NCBI GenBank assembly: GCA_963844865.1
Contig: CAWJPY010000005.1
Coordinates: 496,001 to 560,000, forward strand
From: CAWJPY01 sp963844865
GTDB taxonomy: Bacteria > Acidobacteriota > Thermoanaerobaculia > Thermoanaerobaculales > Sulfomarinibacteraceae
DNA: 64,000 bases
Direction: 5' to 3'
Made by a program: the position numbers and the translations under genes. Positions 53,356-61,378 of the stretch are shown here, in pieces. Every line of letters starts with the position of its first letter. Within the stretch, counting starts at the first letter, position 1. The notes below the pieces were generated by a model. The model saw nothing but the letters and a program-made list of their open reading frames with translations. It did no database searches and was not told where the DNA came from.

Positions 53356-54295
53356 CCGGCACCAGCGAGGCGCCGTCCACCTCGTCCGCGGCCTCGAGCC
53401 CGGCCAGCCGCAGCAGCGTGGGGGCGATGTCGATGGTGCGCACCAGCTCGTCCACACGCTTGCCCTTGGGCACGCCGGGGCCCGCGAAGAGCAACGGCAC
53501 CCGCGTCGTGGACTCGTAGATGAACAGGCTGTGGGTGTTCTCGCCGTGCTCGCCGAGGCCGTCGCCGTGGTCCCCCGTGAAGGCGACCACCGTGCCCTCC
53601 AGGAGATGCTCGTCGTCCAGCTCCTTGAGGATGTACCCCAGGGAGTGGTCGGCGTAGGCGATCTCGCCGGTGTAGGGGTCGCCGGGGAACTTCGCCGCCC
53701 ACTCCGGCGGCGGCTCGTAGTCGGCATGGGGGTCGAAGAAATGTACCCACAGGAAGAAGGGCCGGTCCTTGTCGCGCCCTCCCTTCAGCCACTCGACGGC
53801 CCGGGCGGCCGTCTGCTCGGCCTTGATCTCCTTGAACATGAACATCTTCTGCTTGGGCCCGCCGGAGAGGTCGTCGTCGTAGCCGTCGAAGCCCTGGTCG
53901 AGGCCGAAGCGGCTGTCGAGCACGAACGCCGAGACCACCGCGTGGGTGGCGTAGCCGGCAGCCTGGAAGCGCTCGGCCAGGGTCACGTCGCGGTCGGGGA
54001 CGATGTAGGTGCCGTTGTTGCGGACCCCGTGGTGGAAGGGGTAGAGGCCGGTCATGATGCTGGCGTGCGAGGGAAGGGTGAGCGGCTGCGGGGTGACACA
54101 GGTGGAGAACCACGTCCCCCGCTTCGCGAGCGCGTCGAGCATGGGGGTGACGCCCTGGTGGCCGTTGGCGTAGCCGACATGGTCCCAGCGGGTGGTGTCG
54201 AAGGTCACCAGCAGCACGTTGGGGTGGCCCCCCCGGCACCCCGAGACGGCGGCCAGCGCGAGCAGAACGACGACAGACGAGAACCTGCGGATCAT
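53090..54295 (-). CDS. sulfatase-like lipoprotein, N-terminal catalytic fragment
   Basis: A lipoprotein signal (FSSVVVLLALAAVSGC) leads into an alkaline-phosphatase-superfamily domain: LLVTFDTTRWDHVGYANG (first metal site), QPLTLPSHASIMTGLYPFHH (the nucleophile region; TLPSH type, not the CxPxR formylglycine motif), and FTGDHGDGLGEHGENTH (second metal site). Such proteins hydrolyse or transfer sulfate, phosphate or phosphoethanolamine esters at the envelope. After about residue 315 the frame changes; the remaining residues to the stop at 53090 are a shadow. ATG at 54295 gives the shortest signal peptide. Lacking the cysteine motif, true sulfatase activity is doubtful. Confidence 0.85.
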   Translation of the reverse strand: MIRRFSSVVVLLALAAVSGCRGGHPNVLLVTFDTTRWDHVGYANGHQGVTPMLDALAKRGTWFSTCVTPQPLTLPSHASIMTGLYPFHHGVRNNGTYIVPDRDVTLAERFQAAGYATHAVVSAFVLDSRFGLDQGFDGYDDDLSGGPKQKMFMFKEIKAEQTAARAVEWLKGGRDKDRPFFLWVHFFDPHADYEPPPEWAAKFPGDPYTGEIAYADHSLGYILKELDDEHLLEGTVVAFTGDHGDGLGEHGENTHSLFIYESTTRVPLLFAGPGVPKGKRVDELVRTIDIAPTLLRLAGLEAADEVDGASLVPVWRGSPGPAHRLPGDVRPASQLRLVRAARHAGRHPQGDPRAAARSLRPRRRPGREPQSDGRCGGDAGAGPRADGAAELDRGGRSLHAR

Positions 54296-54326
54296 CGCTG
54301 AAGAGTACACCTTCCCGGAAAGGAAA

Positions 54327-54352
54327 GGCCGCCCCGGCGAGCCGGGGCGGCC
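54327..54352 (-). terminator. intrinsic terminator of the beta-helix gene
   Basis: Minus-strand stem GGCCGCCCCGGC-TC-GCCGGGGCGGCC (54352-54327) followed by CTTTCCTTTCC. It lies 30 bases after the stop of the gene at 54382. Twelve perfect base pairs and a pyrimidine tail make this the best intrinsic terminator in the window. Confidence 0.82.
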
Positions 54353-54381
54353 GTGATGCGTGCGAGTGTCGTCAGGCCCCG

Positions 54382-57300
54382 CTACTCGCGGGGGTGCTTC
54401 CTGCCGGCCTCCTTGCGGGCCAGCTCGGCCCGCGCCTCGTCGAGCGTGGCGAACGTCAGGATCTTCACGTCCTTGACGCTGCCGTCGTGGCGATCGTAGC
54501 TGACCGTCACCAGGGCCGGGGTGCCAGGCTGCAGCTCGGCGAGACCGAGGCGGCGGCCGCGCGCCTCCTTGCGCTCGTGACGCCCGGCCCTGCGCTCTTC
54601 ACCCGAGAGCCGCTTGGCCTCGACCTTCGCCTCACCCTTCATCCGCTTGACGTGGCCCTCGCGCACCACCACGCGGCCTTCCGGTACCGCCAGACGGGTG
54701 CCATCGGCCAGGCTCAGCGCCGCCGTCTTGCTCGTGACCTCGAGTGACGACAGGGTGGTGACGTAGACCTTCTTCGCCGGGGCCTTGCCACTACCTGCCA
54801 GGGCCGGAGCCGCCACCGCGAACGCCGCCAGTACCACCAGCGCCGTCGCAGCGAACCGCCGGCGGCGCAGCATCCCCGCACCCAGAAGGAGGAGGAGCCC
54901 TGCGAAGAGACCCAGCCCCCACTGTCCCAGGGTCGGGATCGCCGCCGCCTGTTCGTCGTCGAGGATGGTCACGGTCACGGTGGCCGGGCTGCCGACGAAG
55001 GCGGCAGCCGCGAGGTCGCTCAGGGTCACGGTGAAGGTCTCGTTCCCCTCGACGTCGGAGTCGTCGACGATGGGCACCACGATCTGCTTGTCGGCAGTGT
55101 CGCCGTCGGTCCAACTCAGCTGGCCGGAAACCGCGCCGTAGTCACCCGGGGCCACGGCGGTGCCGTCGGCCGAGGCGTAGTCGACGGTGATCGGACCGGC
55201 GCTGCCGCCGGTGCGCGAGACCTCGAGCGTGATGGTGCCCGCGCTCTCGTCGACGCTGGCGGTGGCTGCCACGAACTGCACGGTCCCCGCGTCCGCGAGC
55301 ACCAGCACGGTGACCGTCGGATCGCTGGTTCCGGGCACGTTCGGGTCGTCGGTGAGGGTGCTTCCCGTCTTGCCGGCCGTCACGGTGCCCTGGGTTTCGA
55401 CGGACGTGCCCCCGTCGACGATGACCTCCCAGGTGATCGTCGCCGAGCTGCCCGCATCCATGAGCCCCAGCGTCACGGTAGGTGGGTCGTCGGAGAGCAC
55501 GCCACCCCGGGTCGTGGTCACCGAGCCGGGGACCACCGTCGTGTTCGGATCTACGGGTGCGGTGAAGCTCACGCTGGCGTCACCGCAGTCCCCGCTCGGC
55601 TGCACCACCGCAGTGTAGAGCAGGGTGTCGCCGATGGAGGGCCCGGCGGGCACCACGTCGTTGACCACGCTGTCGGTGAGGGACGCCGCCATGGTCACCG
55701 TGGGCGCGGCCGAGAGCTGGTTCGCAAAGTCCACCTCGCCCACCCCGGTGTTGTCGGTGTAGTCATAGATGTGCGCTTCGATGGTCGCCGTGTCGGTGGT
55801 CCCCCACCAGTTCGACTGAGCCGAGACCGTTTCGGATTGGTCGTTGTAAAAGTCGAAGGTGCCGTTGTCCATGAAGATGTTGCCGCCGGTGGAGGAGAGG
55901 TTGCCGCCGCCGTAGTCGGCCGGTGGGTCGTCACCCCCCTGGTCAACCCCGTACTGTGTATTCCCGGAGAAGATGTTGCACTCTATACGGATGCCGTTGC
56001 TTCCCAGGTCGTAGGAGGTGATGTCCAGGCCCGATTGGTTGCCCTGGAGCACGTTGTCCGTGACCCGGGCGTCGAGAGTGTTCGAGGTCTGGTCGGAGAA
56101 GTACAGGTACATGCCGTCGTACGTGGACCCGGTCACCGTGTTGCCCCGGACCAGGACCGTCTCCACCACCTGGTTGTCGCTGTACCAGCTGTACGCGGGG
56201 TACAGGTCGATACCGTAGGACCCCGCGTCGGTGACGGTGTTGCCGTCCACCGTCAGGTTGAAGATCCCCGATCCCGAGAACGACATGCTCTCCATGGAGA
56301 AGGTGATGCCGTCCGACGTCGGGCTGGTGATCGTGTTGTTGGAGATGATGATCGACCAGTCCATCCCGTCGCCGTCGGACATGTAGCTCATCTCCCATTC
56401 GATGCCGTAGGAGGCCCCGGAGATGCTGTTGCCGCTGATGGTGGCGGTCCCCTCGAGCTGGCCGTAGGACCAATCGCTGAGATCCACGACCACGCCGTCG
56501 CCCCCGTTGGCGGTGATGGTGTTGTTGGTGATCGTCGGCGAGATGACGTTCCGCTGGTTGCTGGTGGAGACGGACAGCGTGCTCAGATAGAGGGACACCG
56601 CTGCGTACGAGGCGCCCGTCATCGTGTTGCCGCTGATCGTGGGCGCCACCGTGTAGTCACCATCCATGTACTCGTAGTAGCCGTACATCTCCACGTTGTA
56701 GTCCGTGGCGTCCATGGTGTTGTTGGTGATGGTCGGCGAAAAGGTCGCGTTCCCCGAGTACGAGTACCCGGACACGTAGGCGTACACGTTGGTCGAGGCG
56801 CCGGACTGCATGTCGTTTTGAGTGATGGTCGGGTTGAAGAGGAGGCCAGTCCCGTAGTCGGTCGGGTAGAAGTTGATGTAGATGTCATCGTCGTTGGTGC
56901 CGATGAAGGTGTTGCCCTGGACCGTGCCGCCGACCGTGCCCTCGGCGCTATCCGACATCGTGTAGTTGATCGGCCAGTCGCAGCCGGTGAACGTGTTGTT
57001 GGTGATCGTCGGCGAGAAGTCATTCGCAGTCCCCTCGCTCAGCGAGTACATCCAGGTCCCGGTGTACAGGTCGGTGAAGGTGTTGTTGTCGATGGTGGGA
57101 GTGAAGGTGCCGGACGCACTGGAGGCGTCCCAGTAGCTGATCGCCTCGTCGTCGGTGCCGGCGACGCCGGCGAAGGCGTCATGGTCGATCTGCGGCGCCA
57201 TGGTCGCGGAGCCGACCGCGAACTCCATGAGCGGCTCGGCCGCCGCGGCGTCGTGCTGCAGGGTGACCCCGGTGAGCCGCGTCGTCGGCCCCAGCGGCGT

Positions 57301-57672
57301 GTCGTCGTTGGAGAACACCGCGGCCGGCGCGCTGAGGATCGACGAGCCGGCTCCGGCGCCGACGATCGCGACGCCGTCCACCAGGGCGAGGGGAAAGGTC
57401 TCGCCGTTGCCACCGGTATCGTAGGTACCGGCGGCCAGGTGGACCACGTCGCCGCTGCTCACCTGGCCGAGGGCGTAGGTGAGCGTCTTCCACGGCGCCG
57501 CCGCGGAGTCTCCCGTGTTGCCGTCGTTCCCTCCGGTGTCCACATAGTAGTCGGCGGCCCATGCCTCCGGCACCACGACGGTACCAAGGGTGAGCGCCAG
57601 CACGAGCCACGTGCCCACGGCGCGCCGCACCACACCCCATCGCTCCGGCGGACCCAGAACAACGAACCGCAT
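54382..57672 (-). CDS. IPTL-CTERM surface protein with beta-helix, DUF11-like and Calx-beta domains
   Basis: A 1096-residue exported protein. Signal peptide (TWLVLALTLGTVVVPEAWA); a DUF1565-like opening YYVDTGGNDGNTGDSAAAPW (residues 40-100); a right-handed beta-helix to about 620 with repeats of the form PTITNNTFTG; a DUF11-like beta domain (about 640-770, SVSFTAPVDPNTTVVPGSVT); a Calx-beta domain (about 780-905, ASVDESAGTITLEVSRTGG); then IPTLGQWGLGLFAGLLLLLG followed by RRRR, an IPTL-CTERM sorting signal at about 911-940. Oddly the protein does not end there: a second signal-like helix (ATALVVLAAFAVAAPALA) and a 120-residue basic domain follow. AAGGAGGAG before the ATG at 57672 fixes the start. 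Confidence 0.88.
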   Translation of the reverse strand: MRFVVLGPPERWGVVRRAVGTWLVLALTLGTVVVPEAWAADYYVDTGGNDGNTGDSAAAPWKTLTYALGQVSSGDVVHLAAGTYDTGGNGETFPLALVDGVAIVGAGAGSSILSAPAAVFSNDDTPLGPTTRLTGVTLQHDAAAAEPLMEFAVGSATMAPQIDHDAFAGVAGTDDEAISYWDASSASGTFTPTIDNNTFTDLYTGTWMYSLSEGTANDFSPTITNNTFTGCDWPINYTMSDSAEGTVGGTVQGNTFIGTNDDDIYINFYPTDYGTGLLFNPTITQNDMQSGASTNVYAYVSGYSYSGNATFSPTITNNTMDATDYNVEMYGYYEYMDGDYTVAPTISGNTMTGASYAAVSLYLSTLSVSTSNQRNVISPTITNNTITANGGDGVVVDLSDWSYGQLEGTATISGNSISGASYGIEWEMSYMSDGDGMDWSIIISNNTITSPTSDGITFSMESMSFSGSGIFNLTVDGNTVTDAGSYGIDLYPAYSWYSDNQVVETVLVRGNTVTGSTYDGMYLYFSDQTSNTLDARVTDNVLQGNQSGLDITSYDLGSNGIRIECNIFSGNTQYGVDQGGDDPPADYGGGNLSSTGGNIFMDNGTFDFYNDQSETVSAQSNWWGTTDTATIEAHIYDYTDNTGVGEVDFANQLSAAPTVTMAASLTDSVVNDVVPAGPSIGDTLLYTAVVQPSGDCGDASVSFTAPVDPNTTVVPGSVTTTRGGVLSDDPPTVTLGLMDAGSSATITWEVIVDGGTSVETQGTVTAGKTGSTLTDDPNVPGTSDPTVTVLVLADAGTVQFVAATASVDESAGTITLEVSRTGGSAGPITVDYASADGTAVAPGDYGAVSGQLSWTDGDTADKQIVVPIVDDSDVEGNETFTVTLSDLAAAAFVGSPATVTVTILDDEQAAAIPTLGQWGLGLFAGLLLLLGAGMLRRRRFAATALVVLAAFAVAAPALAGSGKAPAKKVYVTTLSSLEVTSKTAALSLADGTRLAVPEGRVVVREGHVKRMKGEAKVEAKRLSGEERRAGRHERKEARGRRLGLAELQPGTPALVTVSYDRHDGSVKDVKILTFATLDEARAELARKEAGRKHPRE

Positions 57673-58018
57673 AGTGATCTCCTCCTTCTTCGCAAGAAAA
57701 GAGTGCAATTTCCGCGCTCGCTCTTGATTCTACCGCGTCCCTTCCGGGATCTCCACGCCCATCCCCCGCAACGCGGCCACAGGATGGCTCGATGGATTGC
57801 TTTCCAGCGCTGAAACTGGCGCCAGTGTGGCGGCAGGAGTCCATGTGGCGGGAGGGCGGCGGGGCTCCAGGCCAGCGTCTGGATCGCCTACCACGTGCAC
57901 AACTCCATGGCACCTCCACGACCGCCGGCTCTCGCCTGGTTGATCGCAATCGCGGATGATCATCTCCTGGACAGTGCAACAATCAGAGGCGTGCCACCGG
58001 GAGCACTGCGAGGATGGG
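57673..58018. other. intergenic between divergent genes, no clear feature
   Basis: About 350 bases between the beta-helix gene and the divergent esterase gene. A minus-strand TAGAAT lies near 57730, but no -35 box is well placed. Otherwise nothing. Confidence 0.35.
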
Positions 58019-59320
58019 ATGAGCGAGCCGCGCCGCCGGAGGAGGGACACCGATGATCACCCCCGAGGCCGCGTGACCTCAGGAGGTGCCTCGCCGCGGC
58101 TCCCGAGCAGGCCGGCCGTCGCCGCTCGTCGCGGGGCCGGCGGCGTGCTGGCCCTCTCCCTCGTGGCCGCGTCGTGCGGCCCCGCGCCACCCCCGCCGAC
58201 GTCGCACGCCAGCTCGCTCGAGGCGGTGGTCGCCGATGTGGAGGCAGGGCGCCGGACCACCCCGCTCATCCACCAGCCCGAGGACGGAGGCGACGCCGCG
58301 GTGACGTTCTTGGTGAAGAGCGCCGGGGACCGGCCGCCCCGCATCGTGTCCGACGCCACCGGCTGGGGCGGACAGCCGGACGACAGCTTCTTCGACGAGG
58401 CCGCCGGCACCATGTCGCGGCTCGGATCGAGCGACTGGTACTGGCTCGAGGCGCGGGTCGCAGCCGGCGCACGTATCGAGTACCTGGTGGTGGAGGGCGC
58501 GACCGATTACCACCTGGACCCCAACAACCCGCGGCATACCGACTTCGCGGGCGGCCACCTCTACTCGGTGTTCACGACCTCGGGCTACGTCCCGCCACCC
58601 GAGCTCGAGGAGCCCCGCGCCCGTCCCGCGGGTACCGTCACCGAGGGCACGATCTCGAGCCGCGCCCTCGGCGGACCGCGCAGGGTGATCGTCTACTTGC
58701 CGTCGGGCTTTCGCGAGGGCATGACGTGCCCGATCGCCGTGTTCCACTCGGGCACCCGGGTCGCGGAAGAGGGCGAGGCGCCGGGGACCCTGGACTGGCT
58801 GATCGCCCACCGCGCCATCGAGCCCATCGTGGCGGTGTTCCTCCAGTCCTATGTACGAGGCGATTCCGACAATCACGAGGGCCCACCACTGCGAGCCTTC
58901 CTGAACCACGAGGTCCCGTCGTGGATCGCCTCCCGCTACCCTGTCCTCGCGCGGGAGGACCGGTGGGCGATCCTCGCCATCTCCTACGGCGCCAAGGACG
59001 CGCTCGACGCCGCCCTCGACCCCGCCGGTCCGTACCGTCGGCTCGGCCTGCTCATCCCGGGCCGCAGGCTACGCCCCACCGACCTCGAACGGCTCGTCGG
59101 GACCGGCGGCCACAGGCTCCGGGCAGCCGTCCTCGCGGGCCGCTACGACACCTGCAACCTCCCGACGGCTCAGGCGACCCGGCAGGCCCTATCCGCTGCC
59201 GGGCACGCCGTCGACTACATCGAGGTTCCGGAAGGCCACACGCCGACGACCTGGCGCAACCACCTCCGGGACGTGCTCATCAGCCTGTTCCCCCCCGGGG
59301 GCGCGCCCCCAGGCGGGTAG
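58019..59320 (+). CDS. secreted esterase, enterochelin-esterase/Esterase-D fold
   Basis: A 433-residue product: a basic N-terminus, a hydrophobic lipoprotein-like segment (GGVLALSLVAASCGPAPPPP), an N-terminal Ig-like beta domain (VTFLVKSAGDRPPRIVSDAT, typical of the E-set module before enterochelin-esterase domains) and a C-terminal alpha/beta-hydrolase fold. Likely catalytic triad: serine in ILAISYGAKD, aspartate in AGRYDTCN, histidine in VPEGHTPTTWRNHL. These proteins cleave esters or siderophore-like and acyl substrates outside the cytoplasm. ATG at 58019 is chosen for the nearby GAGG; a start further upstream at 57956 is possible. The lipobox is imperfect. Confidence 0.85.
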   Translation: MSEPRRRRRDTDDHPRGRVTSGGASPRLPSRPAVAARRGAGGVLALSLVAASCGPAPPPPTSHASSLEAVVADVEAGRRTTPLIHQPEDGGDAAVTFLVKSAGDRPPRIVSDATGWGGQPDDSFFDEAAGTMSRLGSSDWYWLEARVAAGARIEYLVVEGATDYHLDPNNPRHTDFAGGHLYSVFTTSGYVPPPELEEPRARPAGTVTEGTISSRALGGPRRVIVYLPSGFREGMTCPIAVFHSGTRVAEEGEAPGTLDWLIAHRAIEPIVAVFLQSYVRGDSDNHEGPPLRAFLNHEVPSWIASRYPVLAREDRWAILAISYGAKDALDAALDPAGPYRRLGLLIPGRRLRPTDLERLVGTGGHRLRAAVLAGRYDTCNLPTAQATRQALSAAGHAVDYIEVPEGHTPTTWRNHLRDVLISLFPPGGAPPGG

Positions 59321-59509
59321 GACGGGGGGCCGGTTCGACGGCATCTCCAGGACCACGAACCTGCATCGCGCCGTAAAGACGAGGTCACTCGACCTTCAGA
59401 AGGCACGCCAGCGCCAGGCGCAAGATGCCGAGTGCTCCACCATGGTGTCATTCACGGTGACCGTTCTCTCGCTTCCGTTGCCCGGTCGTTCCGGCGAGCG
59501 GTCGACGAC

Positions 59510-59529
59510 GGGGCCCCGTAAGGGGCCCC
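59510..59529 (-). terminator. terminator-like hairpin after the OmpA-type gene
   Basis: GGGGCCCC-GTAA-GGGGCCCC on the plus strand (59510-59529), an 8-bp stem with a four-base loop, 22 bases after the minus-strand stop at 59551. No T tract; termination is plausible. Confidence 0.55.
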
Positions 59530-59550
59530 ATCAAGTTGTCGGTCGACCGG

Positions 59551-60975
59551 TCACTCGGACGGCTTGAAGTCGACGCGGCGATTCAGCTGCCGCCCCTCGG
59601 CCGTGCCGTTCGAGGCCACCGGCTCATGGGGCCCGAGGCCCCTGGTCGTGAGCCGGCCGGCGGCGACGCCGTGGTCGACGAGGAAAGCCTTCACCGAGTC
59701 GGCCCGCATCTGGGACAGCTTCATGTTCCACGCCATGGTCCCGGTGGAATCGGTGTGGCCCTCGATCTCGACATGGTACTGCGGGTTCTTCTTCAGGAAC
59801 TCGGCGACGGTGGTGAGGACTTCTCCAGCCTCGGCCTTGATGTTCGCCTTGTTGACGTCGAAGAGGACCTTCCCCTGCACCGACCACTCTTCGCCATGGA
59901 CGCTGATCCCGGCCGGCGGGCAACCGTTGGCGTCGACCGGCACGCCGCGCGGGGTGCCCGGGCACTTGTCGAGATAGTCCGGCACGCCGTCGCCATCGGA
60001 GTCCACCGGGCAGCCGCCCGCGTCCACGGTCACGCCGCGCGGGGTGTCCGGGCACTTGTCGAGATAGTCCGGTACGCCGTCCCCGTCGGAGTCGATCGGG
60101 CACCCCTCGGCGTCGACGCTCACGCCCCGTGGAGTGTCCGGGCACTTGTCGAGGTAATCCGGCACGCCGTCGCCGTCGGAGTCCATCGGGCACCCGTCGG
60201 CATCGACCGCGACGCCCTTCGGGGTGCCGGGACACTTGTCGAGGCGGTCGGGGACACCGTCGCCGTCGCTGTCGCGTTCGACGAACACGTCCTCGACGAA
60301 CTTCGTCATCTCCGCGTTGCCGGTCAGTGACGCCGCCGAGGTCGCGAACCCGCAGCCGCCGGCGCCGACGACCCTGTCCAGCAGCTTTCCGCCGACACGG
60401 TTGTTGCCGATCTGGATGGTGTAGATGCAGAGGTCGTCGCCGAACCTCTGCTTCAGAGCTGTCGCGGCGTCGACCTCGCTCTCCCCCATGTTCATGCCGT
60501 CGCTGACCACCACGACAGCCTTGCGGCCTCCCGTGCCGTGCAGGTCAGAGGCGGTGGCCCGCAACGCCAGGTCGAGCGGGCTCTTGCCACCCGCACACTT
60601 GAGACGGGCGACAGCATCGCCGAGCTCGCCTGTCCTGTAGGCGCCCATGCCCTCGATCAGGTTGGTCTTGCCCCGCGGCAGACAGCTCCCGCGCCCGAAC
60701 ACGCGAAGCCCGCCGGAGTAGCCGAGCTCGGGGAGGGTCCGGTTCATGCTCGCCAACAGGTCTCGCTCGACCGTCGTGTTGGCGCGCCTGCCCGGGGGCT
60801 CGGACATCGACTGGGACGCGTCCGCGATGATCACGAACTCGTCGACCTTCGCCACCCAACCATCGGGTGACATCGGAGTGGATTGAAAGCTCATCGAGTG
60901 GGGTGTGCTGGCGCATCCGAACCCGAGCACAGCGAGAGCGCAGCACAACAGGGCGAGTTTCCCGGACCGTGACAT
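59551..60975 (-). CDS. VWA / TSP3-repeat / OmpA-domain lipoprotein
   Basis: A 474-residue lipoprotein. Lipobox LGFGC with the cysteine at 21; a von Willebrand A domain (about 45-230) with MIDAS start IIADASQSMS and threonine/aspartate follow-ups (VVVVSDGMNM); four thrombospondin type-3 calcium repeats (about 235-350, DSDGDGVPDYLDKCPDTPRG); and an OmpA-like peptidoglycan-binding domain (about 360-474, VEIEGHTDSTGTMAWN, LSQMRADSVKAFL, EGRQLNRRV). The combination suggests an outer membrane lipoprotein that grips the cell wall and presents an adhesive metal-dependent VWA face. AGGAGGATCACC precedes the ATG; a good -10/-35 pair lies about 45 bases upstream. Confidence 0.92.
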   Translation of the reverse strand: MSRSGKLALLCCALAVLGFGCASTPHSMSFQSTPMSPDGWVAKVDEFVIIADASQSMSEPPGRRANTTVERDLLASMNRTLPELGYSGGLRVFGRGSCLPRGKTNLIEGMGAYRTGELGDAVARLKCAGGKSPLDLALRATASDLHGTGGRKAVVVVSDGMNMGESEVDAATALKQRFGDDLCIYTIQIGNNRVGGKLLDRVVGAGGCGFATSAASLTGNAEMTKFVEDVFVERDSDGDGVPDRLDKCPGTPKGVAVDADGCPMDSDGDGVPDYLDKCPDTPRGVSVDAEGCPIDSDGDGVPDYLDKCPDTPRGVTVDAGGCPVDSDGDGVPDYLDKCPGTPRGVPVDANGCPPAGISVHGEEWSVQGKVLFDVNKANIKAEAGEVLTTVAEFLKKNPQYHVEIEGHTDSTGTMAWNMKLSQMRADSVKAFLVDHGVAAGRLTTRGLGPHEPVASNGTAEGRQLNRRVDFKPSE

Positions 60976-61019
60976 GGTGATCCTCCTCCTGTTTCTCTTG
61001 TCCTGGTTACAGGGGCCCG

Positions 61020-61048
61020 ATTGTATCCCGAGAAAGTCCTCACAGCAA
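61020..61048 (-). promoter_or_regulatory. predicted promoter of the OmpA-type lipoprotein gene
   Basis: On the minus strand TTGCTG (61048-61043) and TACAAT (61025-61020; five of six) are separated by 17 bases, giving a leader of about 40 nt before the ATG at 60975. Confidence 0.5.
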
Positions 61049-61378
61049 ACTTCCGGGTGATCGGAAGTTGCTCCCGGTCACACGGACGTGGCCGGCCCAT
61101 GACCCGCGATCGTCCCCAGCAGCGCGGTCGTCAGGTCCGCGACTTCGAAGCTGTGGACGTCACCCCTATGCGCAGTGCAACCTTGCGGGTGAGCGATGCG
61201 GGGTGTTCCACCGCGCTGAAGCCCGGCGTCGTCGCCTGCCCCGCAGCGGTGTGCGCACCCTCGGCGCCCATCCACGCGGTGAGAACGCCCCTGGAAATTG
61301 CACGCATGATTCAACCCTCGGTGTCGTCTGCGGTCCTTCCCGGTCTCGAGATGGTTTCCCAGCGCGCCTTCGTCCGGC
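61049..61378. other. intergenic, no feature identified
   Basis: About 330 bases between the promoter and the end of the acylase gene. Short open frames exist but lack ribosome sites and family similarity. Confidence 0.35.
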
